64,000 nucleotides of DNA from Desulfosporosinus orientis DSM 765 (lineage in GTDB: Bacteria > Bacillota > Desulfitobacteriia > Desulfitobacteriales > Desulfitobacteriaceae), in NCBI RefSeq assembly GCF_000235605.1, contig NC_016584.1, positions 2,220,001-2,284,000 on the forward strand, in the 5' to 3' direction. Shown one piece after another: positions 60,637-64,000 of the stretch (position 1 is its first letter; every line of letters starts with the position of its first letter). A model generated the notes under the pieces. The model did not search any database. It saw only the letters and a list, made by a program, of their open reading frames with translations, and was not told where the DNA came from. The position numbers were made by a program, and so were the translations under genes.

Positions 60637-61245
60637 ATGGATTTGGGATTTTTCGTTAAAGGTATGATCATTGGCCTATCCATTGCAGCTCCAGTTGGCC
60701 CAATTGGAGTTCTTTGTATTCGGCGGACCTTGGCCGAGGGAAGACTGGCGGGCTTTGTTTCCGGTATGGGCGCGGCTACTGCAGATGCAGCCTACGGTAT
60801 GATTGCCGGGTTCGGCTTGACAAGTATAGCAAGTTTTTTAGTAGGACAACAATCATGGCTGCGGCTTATAGGGGGACTCTTTCTGTGCTATTTAGGGTTT
60901 AAAACCTTTCTTACCAGACCTTCCGATGAGACCATAGCCTCTAAAAAACAAGGGTTAATAGGAAATTACTTTTCAACATTACTACTAACGATAACAAACC
61001 CAATGACGATTATTTCCTTTGCTGCTGTTTTTGCAGGATTAGGGGTTGGGACAAGTCAAAGGGACTATCAGTCTTCGTTAATATTAGTGACGGGAGTGTT
61101 TTCTGGATCAGTGTTATGGTGGCTGACACTAAGTACTGTAGTTAATTCTTTCGGTAAAAGATTTAATTCACAAAGATTGGTATGGGTAAACAAGGTGTCG
61201 GGGATTGTAATTTTCATATTTGGCTGTATTGCCCTGATCCATTGA
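60637..61245 (+). CDS. LysE family amino acid exporter
   Basis: 202 residues with six hydrophobic helices. IAAPVGPIGVLCIRRTLAEGRLAGFVSGMGAATADAAYG is the LysE/RhtB signature region split over helix 1 and loop. TITNPMTIISF marks the second half. Exports amino acids or related metabolites. AAAGGATT precedes the ATG. Acylphosphatase follows. Confidence 0.92.
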   Translation: MDLGFFVKGMIIGLSIAAPVGPIGVLCIRRTLAEGRLAGFVSGMGAATADAAYGMIAGFGLTSIASFLVGQQSWLRLIGGLFLCYLGFKTFLTRPSDETIASKKQGLIGNYFSTLLLTITNPMTIISFAAVFAGLGVGTSQRDYQSSLILVTGVFSGSVLWWLTLSTVVNSFGKRFNSQRLVWVNKVSGIVIFIFGCIALIH

Positions 61246-61286
61246 CCGGAGGGGCTTTAATTATCCTTAATGCAGGAGGTTGCGCT

Positions 61287-61649
61287 TTGCGGTTCATAGA
61301 TTATTTGAAAAAATTAAGAGATGGCTATGTTATCAATCAAGTCAATCATCTTAAGTTCCCTTTATTTAAACCATCGCCAATTGTCAGGAATAGGCTCATA
61401 TTTTCAGGAAGAGTGCAGAAGGTAGGCTTCAGATTAGAAACCTATGAACTGGCGAAACGTCTGGGCTTAACAGGGTGGGTAAAGAATAGAGCAGATAAAA
61501 ATGTTGAAGCTGAAATACAGGGGGAAAACGCGAAAATTCTTTTCCTAATACAATATTTAAAATCCTTAAAAAGAGCATCCGTTAGTGATGTAGAAATTCA
61601 AAAAATGTCCCTGGCAGATGATGAGATAAATTTTCAGGTAATAAAGTAA
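61287..61649 (+). CDS. acyP: Acylphosphatase with N-terminal extension
   Basis: Hydrolyses acyl phosphates. Catalytic Arg is in FSGRVQKVGFR and Asn in GWVKNRADKNVE. Typical acylphosphatases have about 90 residues; this has 120 because of a lead of about 27 residues. TTG 61287 is 7 nt from AGGAGG and in frame; the longer frame from 61182 overlaps the LysE gene. If the island at 29-43 kb makes acetyl phosphate, an acylphosphatase in the genome is of interest, but there is no direct link. Confidence 0.9.
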   Translation: MRFIDYLKKLRDGYVINQVNHLKFPLFKPSPIVRNRLIFSGRVQKVGFRLETYELAKRLGLTGWVKNRADKNVEAEIQGENAKILFLIQYLKSLKRASVSDVEIQKMSLADDEINFQVIK

Positions 61650-61677
61650 TCATAAAATTTCATTAGGAGTTTTAACT

Positions 61678-62427
61678 ATGAATAAAGGGAGTAGACGCTG
61701 CTTATTAAGGACTAAATGCTGTTTATTAGTTATTGTTTTATGTATAGCAATACTGTCAGCCTTGCCAGGGACAGCGTCAGCAAATTCTGCAGAGCCGCCG
61801 TCACTGGTGATTCTTGTTAATAATCCGCCGGATGACCTTGCTATAGTCATGGTCTCTAACGATAATAAACCAGAAGCGTCCGTTCGGAGGGTTGCCTGGG
61901 AAGGGTATTACGTTTTTTATTCCCGGGATATGCAGGCCGATGGCAAGTACAGGTTTAAGGTTGCCACAAAGGGTGAGAGTTTTGAATGTACCATAGATAC
62001 GCCTCTGCAGCATTATAATAATGTATTTACTTTGGATTTAGCCCAAGAGAAGCTTACACCCGGGAAATATCCATTTCGCCAGGCGATTTTGGTGTCCATA
62101 CGGTTACTGCTTACACTCATAATTGAAGGTGTTGTTTTTTGGCTGTTTGGGTTTCGGCAAAGGAGAAGCTGGCTTGTATTTCTGGCAATCAACCTTGTTA
62201 CCCAGGGGGCACTGAATCTTTGGCTGAATAACGGGGGTTCACTATTACCCAGCTATTTGTTGATCGCCTTAATCATCGGAGAGTTTTTTGTCTTTGTGGC
62301 TGAACTAATTGCTTTTCCCTATTTTATTAAGGAACATAAGAAGAGCCGCATCTTGATTTATGTTATTGCTGCAAATTTGCTGAGTCTAATAGCCGGCGGT
62401 TATATTATTTCAGTCTTGCCGGTCTAG
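61678..62427 (+). CDS. Signal peptide-bearing membrane protein of unknown function
   Basis: 249 residues: signal sequence (CCLLVIVLCIAILSALPGTASA), an outside beta domain (ANSAEPPSLVILVNNPPDDL to about 125), then four hydrophobic helices. The order matches a conserved hypothetical family of Firmicutes. AGGAG precedes the ATG. No function proposed. Confidence 0.75.
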   Translation: MNKGSRRCLLRTKCCLLVIVLCIAILSALPGTASANSAEPPSLVILVNNPPDDLAIVMVSNDNKPEASVRRVAWEGYYVFYSRDMQADGKYRFKVATKGESFECTIDTPLQHYNNVFTLDLAQEKLTPGKYPFRQAILVSIRLLLTLIIEGVVFWLFGFRQRRSWLVFLAINLVTQGALNLWLNNGGSLLPSYLLIALIIGEFFVFVAELIAFPYFIKEHKKSRILIYVIAANLLSLIAGGYIISVLPV

Positions 62428-62676
62428 CAGCGTTGGAGTTGCTTTTCTTAAGAGGGATACCTTGGACAATTCCACTAATATTGTACGCCTAATTCTAATT
62501 ACTTAGTTAGCAGTTTACGAAATTTACGCTTTCAGAAAAAGCAAATCACTTAAAAATAAAATTATGCCAATGATATTATTGGTTGGCATTGGGCTGGTTT
62601 GCTTTGTTCTTATAATTTTGGAAACCATTTATTATCTGGCAGAAAGAGTCTATTGAGTGGGGAGGAGGCAGATTGT

Positions 62677-63363
62677 TTGAGTAAAGATAGTAAAGGATTG
62701 TTAAAATACCTAGGTCTTATATTCATATCATTATTACTTACCTTTAAACTGCCGCGAGACTCTTATTCCGTCATCCAATATCTGATTAAGCCCATTCGTT
62801 TTGAAAATTCCGTACTTTACCTATCCGGGCTAGGCCCTTTAATATTATTAATTGTCGGTATCAAAGGTTTATTTAAATTAAGATGGTTTGAAAATAGAAG
62901 CAGACTATTAGCCATCTTAATGGTGTTTGTCGTAATAATGCCTATAATGATAAAATCATTGAATATAGCAAAATCCATTTGCTTTTCCCAGTACGAAGGA
63001 GTGCAAGCTATAGATTTAAAAGATGCGGATATTCAAATAACTGGTCTGAAGGGGAATGAAGCCACATTCAAGGTAAGGTTGGGGTTGATTGATTACGGAA
63101 GCGGGAATAGAGATGTTGAGGTCAGAATGTATTTGCCGGAATCAATGAAGTCTTTAATCAATGGGAATTTTATTGATTTTAAGGACACATACAATACATA
63201 TGGACATGGTCGGGAAATAAACATCGTTAAAGAAATCAATGTTCAATTAGCAGAAGGAGCGAACATTGAAGATATTATTGACGCTCATTGGGATTGGGAA
63301 ACGGTCTATTTTGATCTATATAATGATGATAGCTCTTCGAAGCTCATCTATCATGGAGTATGA
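62677..63363 (+). CDS. Hypothetical membrane protein with outside beta domain
   Basis: 228 residues: three hydrophobic helices at about 9-26, 45-65 and 76-95, then a beta-rich domain (DLKDADIQITGLKGNEATFKV) to the end. TTG 62677 is 8 nt from GGAGGAGG and is preferred to a longer frame. Not recognised. Confidence 0.72.
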   Translation: MSKDSKGLLKYLGLIFISLLLTFKLPRDSYSVIQYLIKPIRFENSVLYLSGLGPLILLIVGIKGLFKLRWFENRSRLLAILMVFVVIMPIMIKSLNIAKSICFSQYEGVQAIDLKDADIQITGLKGNEATFKVRLGLIDYGSGNRDVEVRMYLPESMKSLINGNFIDFKDTYNTYGHGREINIVKEINVQLAEGANIEDIIDAHWDWETVYFDLYNDDSSSKLIYHGV

Positions 63364-63381
63364 AACAGGAGCTGCAAAGAA

Positions 63382-63921
63382 ATGGAAATAACAATGAAAC
63401 AATGTACTATAGATGATCTCTTCTTACTGCGTGAACTTTCTTATAAGACATTTGATGAAACCTTCCGGCCTATGAATTCGCCGGCTGTCATGGAAGCCTA
63501 TCTTGAGAAGTCTTTTAACCTAGATAAATTGCGTAATGAACTAGCGAATATCAATTCACGGTTCTATTTTCTCTATGCCGGCAAGGAATTGGCAGGTTAC
63601 TTAAAGCTTAATGAATTTGAGGCTCAAACGGATATCAATGATCCCCAATCCTTAGAAATCGAAAGGATTTATGTCGCAAAGGAATTTCAAAGCAGAGGCT
63701 TAGGAGGAACCCTTATGAATAAGGCCATTAGTGTTGGAAATGACCTGGGAAAATCCTATCTCTGGCTTGGTGTCTGGGAGAAAAACGAAAGAGGAATTCA
63801 GTTTTATAAAAAACAGGGCTTTTATGTCATAGGCAAGCATCCATTTTATATGGGCCAAGAAGAACAGACAGATTATATTTTCCGCAAAGATTTAACAAAT
63901 AATGAAGAGGACGTTTTGTAA
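63382..63921 (+). CDS. GNAT family N-acetyltransferase
   Basis: 179 residues. ERIYVAKEFQSRGLGGTLMNKAIS is the acetyl-CoA loop (R-G-L-G-G) and GIQFYKKQGFYVIGKHPF the closing motif; LWLGVWEKNERG is typical of the PaiA/spermidine-type branch. It follows the previous gene by 18 nt. Substrate unknown. Confidence 0.88.
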   Translation: MEITMKQCTIDDLFLLRELSYKTFDETFRPMNSPAVMEAYLEKSFNLDKLRNELANINSRFYFLYAGKELAGYLKLNEFEAQTDINDPQSLEIERIYVAKEFQSRGLGGTLMNKAISVGNDLGKSYLWLGVWEKNERGIQFYKKQGFYVIGKHPFYMGQEEQTDYIFRKDLTNNEEDVL

Positions 63922-64000
63922 AAATGTTAAGTAGTCTCAGCACTTCTTTTTCCTTCAATATATTTATGTAATTTTAAATACCCCCAGGTTGCGTAAGTAA

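Noticed and set aside
1-64000. CRISPR array, rRNA operon, prophage or replication origin
   Set aside because: No regularly spaced repeats, rRNA sequence, phage structural genes or DnaA-box cluster were seen on reading.

Overview
The window reads as chromosomal DNA of an anaerobic, low-to-mid G+C Firmicute, most like the Peptococcaceae/Desulfitobacteriaceae (Desulfosporosinus or Desulfitobacterium type). The grounds are strong Shine-Dalgarno sites with frequent GTG and TTG starts, a single-chain PurL of about 1,260 residues, VanW, VanZ, Amj, LysE, EFR1-ferredoxin and MarR/DUF169 families, and a selenocysteine-dependent betaine reductase found only in strict anaerobes. The genus is inferred, not shown.

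Layout. 0.1-5.6 kb: purL, a small unknown gene and DNA polymerase IV. 5.6-12.3 kb: a LysR regulator, an MFS transporter and a cytoplasmic alkaline-phosphatase-superfamily phosphodiesterase, bracketed by decayed IS3/IS4-type transposases. 12.3-16.5 kb: a three-gene operon around a lone ABC ATPase, then a thioredoxin and a thioredoxin-reductase-like protein fused to a CXXC-less thioredoxin domain. 17-25 kb: envelope and secreted genes (YcdB/SLH protein, SurA-like lipoprotein, GT39-like glycosyltransferase, GH113-like protein, VanZ). 25-28.5 kb: the phosphate operon pstSCAB on the minus strand, with a terminator between pstS and pstC.

28.8-43.7 kb is the centrepiece, a visibly more G+C-rich island. 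It holds selC (tRNA-Sec, UCA), selB, trxB, trxA, grdA (in-frame UGA at 32496), grdC, grdD, selA, a GrdE/GrdI-type component B proprotein, a GrdB/GrdH-type selenoprotein (in-frame UGA at 39626), a BCCT betaine-type transporter, a selenium-linked LysR, a GntR/FCD regulator and a DUF3343 Se/S-carrier-like protein. Together they would import betaine, reduce it to trimethylamine plus acetyl phosphate with thioredoxin electrons, and supply most of the selenocysteine insertion machinery. selD is not seen here. The selC and DUF3343 promoters each carry an inverted repeat built on TTGT-NN-ACAA just downstream of the -10 box, which suggests one GntR regulon.

44-64 kb is a mosaic of small operons: an AAA ATPase, MoaE, a DapF-like protein with both catalytic cysteines replaced by serine, four GNATs, a MarR/DUF169 pair with two matched operators, EFR1 ferredoxin, MerR and XRE regulators with readable operators, an ECF sigma factor, Amj flippase, VanW, a C39-like protein with two tiny membrane proteins, LysE and acylphosphatase. 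A promoter-leader-hairpin module recurs three times in this part. No CRISPR array, rRNA or phage structural genes were seen.
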